A stretch of DNA of 64,000 bases from Mesorhizobium sp. CU3 (GCF_006442965.1 NZ_VFWX01000003.1:248001-312000), one strand, 5' to 3'; shown: positions 52,608-62,519, counted from the first letter of the stretch. Notes: generated by a model from the sequence alone, not told the origin. A program made the numbers and translations.

Positions 52608-55600
52608 CAGCTGGGCTCCCTCTCGCTGATGCGCTCGATCGGATGACGCTCGATGACCTTGGCGAGGACCGTGGGCCCGCTCGCGTCCGTCGGCACGAAC
52701 ATGCGCAGCCTCCAGGATATGATCTCGTGGAAAAGCCCGTAGGCCGTCAGCCGCTCGCGCATCGTATCGGTGAAGCCCGACAGCTCGATGCGATTGGCGC
52801 CCATGACGCGGACGCGGCGCAGATGAAGTCCCTCGGTAAGGTCGAGCATCGTTCGTCCATCCACAAGGGCGTTGAAGGCGTCTTGTGTCGTCAGCGTGCT
52901 GACGCCGGTTGCGAGCGCACCGGCGGCCCATGTGGCCGAAACCCGGCGGCCGATGATACGCTCGCCCTCGTCGGTCTGGAGCCGATAGACCCGGCTCGAC
53001 TCGTTTGGAAGCCGTTTCCAGATCGGCAGGAGCAGCCCGGCGACGATGTGGATGGTCGAGTCCGAGAATGCAGTGACACCCGCGACTTCGGCGCTCCAGG
53101 CAGTGGTGAAGGTCTCGCGCTCAGCCTGCTGCCAATGACTGTCCTCCATCATGCGCAGGGAGGCATGGTGCTGTTCCATCGGTCGGATCAGCCGGACCCG
53201 CCGCTCGATTTCGCCATCATCGAGCATGAACGATGGCGCGGGAACCTGGATGGCGGCGCGGCCTGAGCGTTCGTTGACCAAAAGGATGGCCCGCTGGTCG
53301 ACGAGCTGGGCGACAGCGTCCTCTACGGGCATGGGTCGGTTGCGCTGGCGCTGCTTGATGGTGAGTAGCTGCGTTTCGGCGCCAGTGCCTGGATGGGTGT
53401 AGATCGCCCGCCGATCGGTGACGACGAAGCTCTCCGCCCGCAGCGTTTCGAGCCCAAGATCATAGACCCCAGCTGCGATGGCGCCTTCCACCTTGGCTGT
53501 GAGCAGCTGCTCGAAAGCCGTGAACAGGATGTCCTGCAGTTCGACGGTGAGCGCCAGCAGGCGATTGAGGAACGTGGTGATCGGCGGCAGCTCGTCCTTG
53601 ATGCCATTCTCGTCGGTCAGCGTCAGCCCCGTGGTCTGCTCGAATAGCTCGAGCGAGCAGTCCTCCACCTTGCCACGCACGATCAGCAGATAGAGCTGGC
53701 GCAGCGCATCGTGCGCATAATGCGATTCCAGATTGTCCTCTGGCCTAAACAGGCCCTGCCCGCCGGTTTGGCGCTGGCCCCGTGTGATGGCGCCCAGCGT
53801 GTCGAGACGTCGGGCAATCGTGGAGAGGAAGCGTTTCTCCGCTTTCACGTTGGTGGCGATCGGCCGGAAAAGCGGCGGCTGGGCCTGGTTGGTCCGATGC
53901 GTGCGGCCGAGACCCTGGATGGCGGTATCGGCCTTCCAGCCAGGCTCGAGAAGATAGTGGACGCGCAGGCGCGTGTTCCGCGCCGAAAGCTCCGCGTGGT
54001 AGCTGCGGCCTGTCCCGCCGGCATCGCTGAACACCAGGATGCGCTTGACGTCATCCATGAAGGCCTGCGTCTCGGCGAGATTGGCCGATGCTGCGCGGCC
54101 CTCGACCATCAGGCGATCACCCTTTCTGACGATGCGTCGAGAGCGGCCCGTCACCTCCGCCACCATGTCGGTGCCGAAGCGCTGGACGATCTGGTCGAGC
54201 GCACCAGGAACCGGTGGCAAGCTGGCCAGCTTCTCGATCAGGGCCGTGCGGCGCGCGACCGCCTCGCGGCTTTCAACGGGTTGGCCGTCGCGAAACACCG
54301 GCCTCGACGACAGGTTCCCTTCCGAATCCGTGAAGGGTTCGTAGAGTTGAACTGGAAAAGAATGCTCGAGGTAATCGAGCACATATTCGCGCGGCGTGAT
54401 GTCGACGCGGACATCGTTCCATTCCTGTGCCGGCACCTCGGCCAGCCTGCGTTCCATCAGCGCCTCGCCGGTGGAGACGATCTGAATCACCGCCGAATGC
54501 CCGGACTGGAGATCCTGCTCGATCGAGCGGATCAGCGTCGGCGTCTTCATCGACGTCAGCAGGTGACCGAAGAAGCGCTGCTTGGCGCTTTCGAAAGCCG
54601 AGCGCGCGGCCGACTTGGCCTGGCGGTTCAACGTGCCGCTGTCGCCGGTAATGTTGGCGGCCTGCATGGCCGCGTCGAGATGGTTGTGAATAACGGTGAA
54701 GGCGCCGGCGTAGGCATCGTAGATCCGCCGTTGCTCAGGCGTCAGTTCATGCTCGACCAGTTCATATTCGACGCCGTCGAAGGACAGCGAGCGTGCCGTG
54801 TAGAGGCCAAGCGCTCGAAGATCCCGGGCGAGCACCTCCATTGCCGCCACGCCACCCGCCTCGATCGCCTCGACGAACTCCGCGCGGGTCGAGAAAGGGA
54901 AGTCCTCGCCGCCCCAGAGACCAAGCCTCTGGGCGTAGGCCAGATTGGCGACGGTGGTCGCTCCGGTGGCGGAGACATACACCACACGGGCGCCGGGCAA
55001 GGCATGTTGCAGGCGCAAGCCGGCGCGGCCCTGCTGCGAGGGCGCGACATCGCCACGCTCTCCCTTGCCGCCGCCGGCATTCTGCATGGCGTGCGCCTCG
55101 TCGAATATGAGCACTCCGTCGAAGTCCGACCCCAACCATTCGACGATCTGCCTGACGCGCGAAACCTTCTCGCCGCGGTCGTCGGAGCGCAGCGTGGCAT
55201 AGGTTGTAAAAAGGATGCCTTCGGGAAGCGTGATGGTGCGCCCTTGTGGGAAACGCGATAGCGGCGTGACCAGCAGACGCTCCATGCCAAGTGCGGCCCA
55301 GTCGCGCTGTGCGTCTTCAAGCAGCTTGTCGGATTTCGATATCCAAACAGCCTTCCGCCGGCCTTGCAGCCAGTTGTCGAGCACGATGCTCGCCGATTGC
55401 CGGCCCTTGCCGACGCCGGTTCCGTCGCCGATGAAGAAGCCGCGCCGGAAGCGCACGGCTGCCGGCGCATCATCAGGTGCTGCTTTAACAAGATCGAGCG
55501 TGGGGTCGACTGACCACGATCCGGCGAGAAACCCGCGATGGGCCTCGCCGGCCAGAATCACTGTTTCGAGCTGGGCGTCGGAGAGCGAAGTCAGGATATT

Positions 55601-56251
55601 GCGTGGCAGGGTCGGACGGTAAGTGGGCTTGGGCGGTGCGACCGACGCCATCGCCGCGGACTGAACCAACCTGGTCGGGTGCGCCTGTGAGCCGGGAATA
55701 CGGATCGTCTGCAGTCCATATTGTTCATAGATCGCGTCGGTCAGCCGTGCTCCTTCGTCCGGCGTCCAGTCGGCCGTCTCATACGACAGTTCAACGCCGA
55801 CCGGCTCGGACAGCCGGTGACCTGGGCCCGCGACAGGGCGGGCGAGATAACCGCGGACAGTGCGGGGCGCGACAATCGCGGGAACCACGCGGACCGCCTC
55901 GGCGACCGGCCGCCGGGCCGGCACGTGTTCCTCGACCCATTGGAGCAGCGTAGCGACATCGGGCGCAAAGCCGGGCGAGGCCGGAATGAAAGAATTATCG
56001 CCAGCCGACGTCTTGTCGATGACGGTCAGCCGGGTCTCGATCGTCGTGCCATGCCTGGCGTAGACGGCGCCATTGATAGTGGCGGTGAAAACGACGCGGG
56101 CATGCTCCTGGAGTCGTGCAAACGCATCGCGCCAGGCCGGCATGTCCGGCCCGAGACTCGCACCGGTGATGGTGACCAGCCGGCCCCCGTCGACAAGCCG
56201 GGCGAGTGCCGACATGGCGATAGGCAGCATCCGCAACGCGGCCATGCACAT
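52607..56251 (-). CDS. Strawberry-notch family helicase, C-terminal part of a frameshifted gene
   Basis: The 1214-codon frame carries the helicase. A modified Walker A is GDGTGVGKGRQS, the DEAH-type box LIFDEAHAMQ, motif III VVYVSATGATT and a C-terminal helicase half with GLGRTHRTNQAQPP. The start codons at 56251 are not a real beginning: the sequence MSALARLVDGGRLVTITGAS continues the methyltransferase domain encoded in the other frame upstream. In related ICEs both parts form one protein of about 1450 residues. Cause: frameshift near 56205-56222. Confidence 0.85.
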   Translation of the reverse strand: MCMAALRMLPIAMSALARLVDGGRLVTITGASLGPDMPAWRDAFARLQEHARVVFTATINGAVYARHGTTIETRLTVIDKTSAGDNSFIPASPGFAPDVATLLQWVEEHVPARRPVAEAVRVVPAIVAPRTVRGYLARPVAGPGHRLSEPVGVELSYETADWTPDEGARLTDAIYEQYGLQTIRIPGSQAHPTRLVQSAAMASVAPPKPTYRPTLPRNILTSLSDAQLETVILAGEAHRGFLAGSWSVDPTLDLVKAAPDDAPAAVRFRRGFFIGDGTGVGKGRQSASIVLDNWLQGRRKAVWISKSDKLLEDAQRDWAALGMERLLVTPLSRFPQGRTITLPEGILFTTYATLRSDDRGEKVSRVRQIVEWLGSDFDGVLIFDEAHAMQNAGGGKGERGDVAPSQQGRAGLRLQHALPGARVVYVSATGATTVANLAYAQRLGLWGGEDFPFSTRAEFVEAIEAGGVAAMEVLARDLRALGLYTARSLSFDGVEYELVEHELTPEQRRIYDAYAGAFTVIHNHLDAAMQAANITGDSGTLNRQAKSAARSAFESAKQRFFGHLLTSMKTPTLIRSIEQDLQSGHSAVIQIVSTGEALMERRLAEVPAQEWNDVRVDITPREYVLDYLEHSFPVQLYEPFTDSEGNLSSRPVFRDGQPVESREAVARRTALIEKLASLPPVPGALDQIVQRFGTDMVAEVTGRSRRIVRKGDRLMVEGRAASANLAETQAFMDDVKRILVFSDAGGTGRSYHAELSARNTRLRVHYLLEPGWKADTAIQGLGRTHRTNQAQPPLFRPIATNVKAEKRFLSTIARRLDTLGAITRGQRQTGGQGLFRPEDNLESHYAHDALRQLYLLIVRGKVEDCSLELFEQTTGLTLTDENGIKDELPPITTFLNRLLALTVELQDILFTAFEQLLTAKVEGAIAAGVYDLGLETLRAESFVVTDRRAIYTHPGTGAETQLLTIKQRQRNRPMPVEDAVAQLVDQRAILLVNERSGRAAIQVPAPSFMLDDGEIERRVRLIRPMEQHHASLRMMEDSHWQQAERETFTTAWSAEVAGVTAFSDSTIHIVAGLLLPIWKRLPNESSRVYRLQTDEGERIIGRRVSATWAAGALATGVSTLTTQDAFNALVDGRTMLDLTEGLHLRRVRVMGANRIELSGFTDTMRERLTAYGLFHEIISWRLRMFVPTDASGPTVLAKVIERHPIERISEREPS

Positions 56252-56918
56252 TGGCGAGGACCGAGAAGGGCGGGTTCATCAGCACGACGGTGGGCAGGCT
56301 GGCGGGATCGAGATGATCGTCGATCTGGGCCGCGTCGAACCGCGTGACCGTAAGGGCCGGAAAGAGATTGGACAGCACCCCGGCCCGCATCTCCGCAAGC
56401 TCGTTCAAGACAAGCGAACCGCCTGCGATTTCGGCGAGGATGGCAAGCAGCCCGGTACCGGCGGAGGGTTCGAGCACTCGGTCGGACGCCGTTATGGCGG
56501 CCGCCGAGACGGCTGCCAGACCCAGCGGGATAGGCGTCGAGAATTGCTGCAGCGCCTGAGTTTCCTCGGAGCGGCGGGTATGTGTGGGCAGAAGGTTCGC
56601 AATCCGGCTGAAAAACGGCAACGCGGACGCCATGGAACCGGTTTTGCGCAGAAGCGACCTGCCGTATTTGCGCAGGAACAGGACGGTCGCAGCCTCGCAG
56701 GCGTCATAGGCCGTCTTCCAGTCCCAGGCGCCGGTCGTGTCGGACGCCCCGAATGCGGCTTCCATTGCAGCCCGCAGGACGGCGGCATCGACGGGCCGGC
56801 CGCATTCGAGGTGGGGAAGCAGACGCAGGGCCGCCGCGTAGACTGATGCGGCTCGATCGACGGGCGCAGCGTCGGGAGGGACCGGGTTGCTGGCTGATGT
56901 CGGAGACAGGAAGTTCAT
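55995..56918 (-). CDS. N-terminal methyltransferase part of the frameshifted strawberry-notch gene
   Basis: Start MNFLSPTSASNPVP at 56918 with AGAGGA upstream. The Rossmann methyltransferase region has motif I VLEPSAGTGLLAIL and catalytic motif IV VVLMNPPFSV. True coding ends near 56205 (VADAAYRHV); the frame then runs on in a meaningless arginine/histidine-rich tail to 55995, while the correct continuation appears in the +1 frame. A short deletion or a sequencing error would explain it; no slippery run is evident. Confidence 0.75.
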   Translation of the reverse strand: MNFLSPTSASNPVPPDAAPVDRAASVYAAALRLLPHLECGRPVDAAVLRAAMEAAFGASDTTGAWDWKTAYDACEAATVLFLRKYGRSLLRKTGSMASALPFFSRIANLLPTHTRRSEETQALQQFSTPIPLGLAAVSAAAITASDRVLEPSAGTGLLAILAEIAGGSLVLNELAEMRAGVLSNLFPALTVTRFDAAQIDDHLDPASLPTVVLMNPPFSVLANVHGRVADAAYRHVGTRPACRRGPAGHHHRCESRAGHAGLARCVCTTPGACPRRFHRHYQWRRLRQAWHDDRDPADRHRQDVGWR

Positions 56919-57020
56919 CGGAGATCCTCTGGAGAGCGGAACCGGGAAAGCCCATCGGCGCTCTCTCTGACCGCACGGGCTCAACCCGACCCGTCCGGAC
57001 ACTCGCTCTCACCCAAGTAA

Positions 57021-57050
57021 AAACGCCCGGCCCTCTTGGGAGAGCCGGGC
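57021..57050 (-). terminator. Rho-independent terminator after the ParB-like gene
   Basis: GCCCGGC/GCCGGGC arms with an inner CTCT/AGAG pairing, followed on the minus strand by GTTTTTAC, about 23 bases after the stop codon. It separates the ParB transcript from the methyltransferase/helicase operon. Confidence 0.85.
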
Positions 57051-57072
57051 GGCGGTGCTGAAGGAGAACGGC

Positions 57073-59196
57073 CTATTCGGCGGCGTCCAGCTGTTTTTCT
57101 TGCTGGTCGACCAATGCGACGTCGCCGCCACCTGCCAGGAACTCGGGCAGAACCTCCTCTTCGTCGCCAGCTTTGGTGTCGACCGCTTCGACATCAATGT
57201 CGACAAGCCGCAGAGGCTCGGGCAACCAGCCACTATCTGCGAGCAGGCGTTCGGCCTCCTTCGCCATGTCGCCCTTCTTGAGATGATCGATGAGCTGGGA
57301 GGCGGCCTCGCCCGCACCCTCGCGAACGGCTTCGAGGATACGCGCCTTGGTGACACGCCCGAGATAGTTGCGGACGGTGGGTCGCCATCCGGCGTCAATC
57401 ATGTCGAGCCCAACTGCCCGGGCAAGGTGATCGGCATCCGTAAGGCGCTGCTGGACGCCGTGCGTTGAGATGGCGCCGTTACCATAGCGATCGGCCCTTT
57501 CGTAAAGGGCGTTCACGCCGAAGGATGCGCAATGGGCGAAGAGCTCCGCCTGCTCGATACCCGTCAGTGCGGAAAGTGCGTCCCATAGGCCGACGACATC
57601 ACTTGGAAGACGCTTTTCCCAGGCCTCGTGGCGGGCCTTGATCGAGCGTGCATATGTCGTGTCCCGAAGCCCTTCGGACTGGACCGGAAAGACCGTGCCG
57701 CGGACAAAGACTTCCATCGCCACGCCTTGCGCGCTGTAGCGAGAGAAGGCGTCACGAACGAATTTGTGAAGCACAGCCAGAAAGGCAGTTGCCGGATCGT
57801 TCGCGAGCTTGTCGCGCAAAGCCAGTGTGCGATCCGCGGTCAACTCCATGATCAGGCGATCCGGCAATGGCTTGTTGCCATCCTCCTCTTCCTCCTCGGG
57901 GTCCGCCGGCTGGCCACCGATGGTGATGACGGCCCGCTGAACCGAAGCCGCCGCGTCGACATCGGACCCGTCGACGCCGGGATGGTTGCCACCCTCGGGC
58001 GTCATGGGCGCTTCGTCCTCCGGCTTGACGTAGCCGCGTTCGACGAGAAGCGTTCCGTCTGTATCGATGCTGACGAAGACGCCCGCTCGCGCGATTTCGG
58101 CGGGATCGAAGCGAACGGGACGCGCCTCAAGCGACTTGATCGCGGTTTCGATCTCGCCAAACCGCTGATCGACCTCATCGGGCAACTCGTCCGCCTCCTC
58201 GTACTGCGCCTGAAGCTTGTCGAACTCTTCGCGCAGCGCATCGAGCGTTACCTGCTCGTCGCTGGTGAGGTCTATCTTCGTGCCCTCAAGCTCGCGCAGG
58301 CCGTTTGTCGCGCCATAAGGGAAGCTCACCGCGACTTCGATCCACTTCCAGCCTTCGTTGGCAATTTCGTCAGCGATCGTCTGCAGCTTCTCGGTGACCA
58401 GCCGTTCAAGCAGCGCAACGTCCTGCAGCCACCCGCCATCATCCGATTGGAACAGATCGCGCAGCACTTCACCGCCTGCCGCCTCATAGCGCTCCAGATC
58501 GACGAACACGGCCCGCTTGTCGGAGGCGCGCACCGTGTTCTCGGTCAGCATGCGGCGGATCTGGTATGGCTCTTTCGACCAGTTGTTCTTGATCGCCTCC
58601 CATACCTGTTCCTGCCGGGTGTGATCGTTGCTGACTGAGAATGCCTCCAGTTGGGCGATCGTCATGCCGTCATCGGCGTAAATCTCAAGAAGCGCAGGCG
58701 AAACCGCGGTGAGCTTGAGGCGCTGTTTCACTGCGCTGGTCGAGATGAAGAACGCGGCTGCGATCTCCTCCTCGGACATGCCTTCGTCGAGCATTTCCTT
58801 GAACGCGCGATATTGGTCGAGAGGATGAAGCGGAGCGTGTTCGATGTTCTCGGCGAGGGAAATTTCCTGCGCGAGGATCGGTCCCAAGGGGTTGCCGACG
58901 ACACAGGGAACGGACGCGGTCTTGGCGAGACGTTTCTGGTTCACAAGCATCTCGAGCGCGCGATAGCGGCGTCCTCCGGCGGGGACCTCGAACATGCCGG
59001 TCTCGCCGCCATCGGCATCCAACACGGGACGAACATGGATGCTCTGGATGAGACCGCGCCGGGCGATAGAGGCAGCCAGGTCTTCGATCGACACGCCGGC
59101 TTTGATCCGTCTGACATTGGTTTGCGCAAGCACCAGCTTGTTGAAAGGAATGTCGCGCGACGGCGACAGGGTGATCTTCTGAACGGCGTTGGCCAT
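57073..59196 (-). CDS. Large ParB/RepB/Spo0J-like protein
   Basis: A 707-residue protein. The N-terminal ParB nuclease/CTPase-like domain spans residues about 15-110 (LAQTNVRRIKAGVSIEDLAA, GLIQSIHVRPV, PAGGRRYRALEML), followed by a helix-turn-helix (MSEEEIAAAFFISTSAVKQR). The long C-terminal part is acidic and not seen in chromosomal ParB. No parA is adjacent. In ICEs such proteins are thought to act in maintenance or gene control. It has its own structured leader and terminator. Confidence 0.87.
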   Translation of the reverse strand: MANAVQKITLSPSRDIPFNKLVLAQTNVRRIKAGVSIEDLAASIARRGLIQSIHVRPVLDADGGETGMFEVPAGGRRYRALEMLVNQKRLAKTASVPCVVGNPLGPILAQEISLAENIEHAPLHPLDQYRAFKEMLDEGMSEEEIAAAFFISTSAVKQRLKLTAVSPALLEIYADDGMTIAQLEAFSVSNDHTRQEQVWEAIKNNWSKEPYQIRRMLTENTVRASDKRAVFVDLERYEAAGGEVLRDLFQSDDGGWLQDVALLERLVTEKLQTIADEIANEGWKWIEVAVSFPYGATNGLRELEGTKIDLTSDEQVTLDALREEFDKLQAQYEEADELPDEVDQRFGEIETAIKSLEARPVRFDPAEIARAGVFVSIDTDGTLLVERGYVKPEDEAPMTPEGGNHPGVDGSDVDAAASVQRAVITIGGQPADPEEEEEDGNKPLPDRLIMELTADRTLALRDKLANDPATAFLAVLHKFVRDAFSRYSAQGVAMEVFVRGTVFPVQSEGLRDTTYARSIKARHEAWEKRLPSDVVGLWDALSALTGIEQAELFAHCASFGVNALYERADRYGNGAISTHGVQQRLTDADHLARAVGLDMIDAGWRPTVRNYLGRVTKARILEAVREGAGEAASQLIDHLKKGDMAKEAERLLADSGWLPEPLRLVDIDVEAVDTKAGDEEEVLPEFLAGGGDVALVDQQEKQLDAAE

Positions 59197-59207
59197 CTGG
59201 GTTTCTC

Positions 59208-59253
59208 CGCGACGGGCGCCGAGAGCCTCTCTCTCGGCCTTGAACCCGTCACG
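59208..59253 (-). ncRNA. Structured leader of the ParB-like gene (copy 1 of a repeated element)
   Basis: As RNA the minus strand folds into an outer stem CGUGACGGG/CCCGUCGCG (one G-U pair) enclosing an inner hairpin CCGAGAG-AGAGG-CUCUCGG, ending 11 bases before the ATG. The same two-stem design with changed but still paired inner bases stands before ardC at 60499. The rest of the 329-base gap up to the ArdC stop has no gene. Confidence 0.55.
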
Positions 59254-59525
59254 AACCCCCTCCAACCCCTCTCCCTCTCCTGCCAGCACGATCCGCAACG
59301 CCGTTGATCGCCAACCGAGCCGGCATCGCGCGCAACCTGGAAAAGCCCGCGGCCGTGAGGCTGTCTCAACATGAATCGATAAAAGGCGATCGCGGAAGAG
59401 CGGCTGGCGCTTGACGCCTCACCCATCGGCAGGGCGCCATGCGCAAATTCTAATGCGCCCTGCGAATTCAAGGCAGCCGGTCCGTGTTCGACGGGCGGCG
59501 CTTGTGCTGTTCCGGCCAACGAAGG

Positions 59526-60488
59526 TTATGCAGCCCTTCTATCGTTGCCCGCGCTCAACTCGATGGATGCTTCGACCTCATCCGGCAGGTGGCCAAGAAG
59601 CCAATCCGCCGCCCTGCTGGCCTGGCTGGCGGCACGAACGATGGCACGATTGTCCTCGCGCAGAACCTCCAGCCATGAGCCGATGTAGTCCGCATGCCGA
59701 ACCGTGGGCACGATGCCCATGGCCGCGCAGCAGAAGGCCGCGTTGATCTCTGCCACAAGTTCTTCGAACGCATACTTTCTGGAGCCGGTAGAGCCCGAGA
59801 ATTTGCGATCCAGGCGTGAACTGTGACCGGTGGCATGCCCGAGCTCATGCAAGGCTGTCCGGTGCCAATTGATCGGCTCGAAGTAAGCTTGAGGACGAGG
59901 CACCTGTATATAATCGTGGGCAGGCACATAGAACGCCTTGTCGCCGCCAATACGGAAATCGATACCGGTGGCCTTGATCAGCGCCTCGACCCGCGGTTCG
60001 ATCGGGCTTGCCACCGCCAGCGGAGCCGGAGCTGCGACTTCGTCGGGTAGCCCTTCACATTGCTCGATGTTGAAAACGGTGAAGCGCTTGAGAAATGGGA
60101 TGGCTTGAGCGTCCTCGCCCGTCTCGCGAGCGCGCTTCTTCTCGTGACCCGGAACAAAACGATCGGCATAGACGACCGTTGTTCCATGCTCGCCTCTGCG
60201 GACATTCCCGCCGAGCGCGAAAGCCTGTCGATAGGTTATCCAACTCTGTGCTGAGAACCCGTTTTCGACCACGGCACCCCAGAGGATGAGCACGTTGATT
60301 CCGCTGTATGCGCGGCGCGTGCTGGCATTTTTTGGCAGGGAAAGCGACGCTTTTGCCGCTGAAGTCCCCCATGGCTGGACCCATGGAAAACGACCCGCCT
60401 CCAGCTCGGCAATCATCTTGCCGGTGATCTCGTCGTAGAGGTTCGACCGGTCGGCGGCGGCATGGGTTCGATTGGTCCGGACAGACAT
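59526..60488 (-). CDS. ardC: ArdC family antirestriction protein
   Basis: A 320-residue protein: N-terminal ssDNA-binding domain (LYDEITGKMIAELEAGRFPW, YSGINVLILW) and C-terminal zincin metallopeptidase-like domain with LHELGHATGH. ArdC proteins protect incoming single-stranded DNA from host nucleases and restriction during conjugation. Start at 60488 follows GGAGAA, which lies at the foot of a structured leader. Confidence 0.92.
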   Translation of the reverse strand: MSVRTNRTHAAADRSNLYDEITGKMIAELEAGRFPWVQPWGTSAAKASLSLPKNASTRRAYSGINVLILWGAVVENGFSAQSWITYRQAFALGGNVRRGEHGTTVVYADRFVPGHEKKRARETGEDAQAIPFLKRFTVFNIEQCEGLPDEVAAPAPLAVASPIEPRVEALIKATGIDFRIGGDKAFYVPAHDYIQVPRPQAYFEPINWHRTALHELGHATGHSSRLDRKFSGSTGSRKYAFEELVAEINAAFCCAAMGIVPTVRHADYIGSWLEVLREDNRAIVRAASQASRAADWLLGHLPDEVEASIELSAGNDRRAA

Positions 60489-60498
60489 CGCGGTTCTC

Positions 60499-60544
60499 CG
60501 CGACGGGCGCCGAAGGCCTCTCCTTCCGCTTTCAACCCGTCGCG
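60499..60544 (-). ncRNA. Structured leader of ardC (copy 2 of a repeated element)
   Basis: Outer stem CGCGACGGG/CCCGUCGCG (perfect 9 bp) encloses an inner hairpin GGAAGG-AGAGG-CCUUC. Relative to the parB copy the loop AGAGG is identical, while inner stem pairs change together (G-C to A-U and A-U to G-C). The Shine-Dalgarno begins right at the base of the outer stem. Confidence 0.55.
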
Positions 60545-60571
60545 AAAAAAGCCGCCTCCCTCTGACTCTTC

Positions 60572-60597
60572 GTCGGGAGAGCCCCCGCTCTCCCGAC
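60572..60597 (-). other. Perfect 10-bp hairpin upstream of the ardC leader
   Basis: GTCGGGAGAG / CTCTCCCGAC with a 6-base loop. No T-run on either strand, so not a simple terminator; probably part of the ardC 5' region or the end of a lost gene. Confidence 0.45.
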
Positions 60598-61330
60598 CAA
60601 ATGAGAAAACGGCGTACAAGGCGCAAGCACCGAAATGTCCTTCAGCGGGAACAAGTCAGTTCGGTGCTGGAGCAGGTTCGTGGCCCTGAGACCGGTTCAA
60701 CAGGGCGGCCGTAGGAGCATCAGCATAGCGCCGCCGTCAGGCGGGATGCGGGACCGACAGCCCCCGGCGAAGGGCGCCGTACAAACTTCAAGCCTGAGTG
60801 GAGCATGGATGCATTGGTGCTCACATCGACAGTCTGCTAGATCAGGCCGAGACGGCCGGGTGGGATAGGACCCGTGCCTCTTCGGCGGTGATGTATCTTG
60901 CCGCAAGGAGGCTAGACAGTTCCGGTCGTCAGAGCAGGTGAACGTCACTCGCAAGAGCACACGCTTCCAGCAGTCGGCCCCGAGGATAATTCTACGCAAG
61001 TTCAGCTCACATATATCGCTATATCTCACGCACGCTTGGCGGAGGGGCCGCCGTACATCCGCCGGGCAAGTTCAGCCGTCGGGAGTGGGGCGCCCGCACT
61101 GTGCCGCCGCACAAGGATTCGGGCAACAATAAGCCGCGAGTGGGCAAGTTCCTAAGCCGAAGCCAAGATAGTCCTGTCGAACGAGCAAGGCTTGTCCGAT
61201 CCTTCGTGACAAAGATCAATTAGAGATTGCTTGTATTTTGAACGGTCGGTGAACGAGACGTGCACCTTCTCTGCGCAACTTAGGCCCCACGACACTTGCG
61301 TTCAACACCTCCCCCCACTACGAACATTGT
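60598..61330. other. Probable edge region of the mobile element, no gene seen
   Basis: About 730 bases without a supported gene. ATATATCGCTATAT at 61010-61023 is a small AT palindrome in GC-rich DNA. AT-rich sequence at 61205-61245 (TTGCTTGTATTTTGAACGG) probably contains the mucR-like promoter. I found no tRNA gene or direct repeat that would mark an attachment site. Confidence 0.35.
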
Positions 61331-61798
61331 ATGTTGAAAACGGGAGTGCGGAAATTGCCGGAAGAGACACACGAACACGCCAAGATAATCAGCCTAACCG
61401 CAGACATCGTCTCCGCTTACGTAGGCAACAACCCCCTACCCCCAGCCGGGCTCCCGGACCTAATCGCCTCCATTCATTCTTCCCTTGCGGGCATCAGAAA
61501 GCCGGCCGAGCCCGAAACGCCGAAGTTGGAACCCGCGGTCAACCCCAGGCGGTCGGTGTTCCCCGACTACATTATTTGTCTCGAGGATGGGAAGAAGTTC
61601 AAATCGCTGCGGCGACATTTGGATGTGCACTATGGCCTGACGCCTGAAGAGTACCGTGGGAAGTGGGGCTTGGCACGCGACTATCCAATGGTTGCGCCAA
61701 ACTATGCCGCGACGCGGTCGCAATTGGCGAAGGCGAGCGGGCTTGGGCGGAAGGCGGCAGGAAAGCCGGTAAGGAAGCCGGCTGGGAGACGCAGCTAA
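61331..61798 (+). CDS. MucR/Ros family zinc-finger transcriptional regulator
   Basis: A 155-residue regulator. N-terminal oligomerisation part (LTADIVSAYVGNNPLP) and a Ros/MucR finger (FPDYIICLEDGKKFKSLRRH ... HYGLTPEEYRGKWGLARDYP). The second zinc position is Asp (CLED), as in the Cys-Asp-His2 variants described in Mesorhizobium. Such proteins bind AT-rich DNA and silence many genes in rhizobia. The exact start is uncertain; a TTG 12 codons downstream has a better Shine-Dalgarno. Confidence 0.88.
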   Translation: MLKTGVRKLPEETHEHAKIISLTADIVSAYVGNNPLPPAGLPDLIASIHSSLAGIRKPAEPETPKLEPAVNPRRSVFPDYIICLEDGKKFKSLRRHLDVHYGLTPEEYRGKWGLARDYPMVAPNYAATRSQLAKASGLGRKAAGKPVRKPAGRRS

Positions 61799-62519
61799 TT
61801 CCAAGCCCGCCGGAACGACGATCGCATGTGCAGGGTGCTTCGTTCGATCGGCGCCTCTGGTCTGGTGGCAGCCCAAGCATAACGGAAGCGTCGAGGTTGA
61901 GGCCTGCCTTGGAGATGATTAGCGGATTATTCCCCCGGTACTCACCAGGACGTACCCACGCAGAGCTTGCTGTTGCGTCTTATGCAGCTTCCAGGCTGCT
62001 TCGTCCGAGGTATATCACAGCTAGAGCCAGCGCCCGCCACCCTACTCTCGCCTGTGAGGCCTGGCTTTTGCTACCTTCCTCCTGGCTAGGTCGTCAGTAA
62101 ATCGCGTATTCGTGCCCAGCGCAGCGCGGGGCGCGCTGATTGAGGGTACCAAATGGGCTAAGGCTTGCGGCCTTCCCGGGCTGACCTGTGTCCGGCTGCG
62201 ATTCTCGTGCCCGTTCAAGCGCGGCCCTCAAGTGGTTCTCATCTTCGATGCCCGCACGGAAACGCTCAGTACTTGGCGAGCGACCTGCTCCCGTCGCTTG
62301 GCCAATGTCGGATGGCCCGCGCTCGCCTGTTTACTTCAAACGAGTCGGGCCGGTCCGCTTATCATGGTGACACAGGATTTTGCAGACCGGTCCGAGCTCC
62401 GAGGTTGCGGTCGGAGCGACCTATCAGAGCCAAAAAAGGCGGTGAATTTCAAGATCATTTGAAACCTCTTCGAGGTGACTGCGTTTCACGCGTCACGGGT
62501 TCGCGAAGAGGACGCCTTT
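61799..62519. other. Stretch of about 720 bases without a supported gene
   Basis: Low coding character on both strands. I see no terminator with a T-run, no repeat and no recognisable gene fragment. Confidence 0.35.

Noticed and set aside
53711..55261. Long plus-strand frame (516 codons)
   Set aside because: Antisense to the strawberry-notch helicase; arginine-rich shadow.
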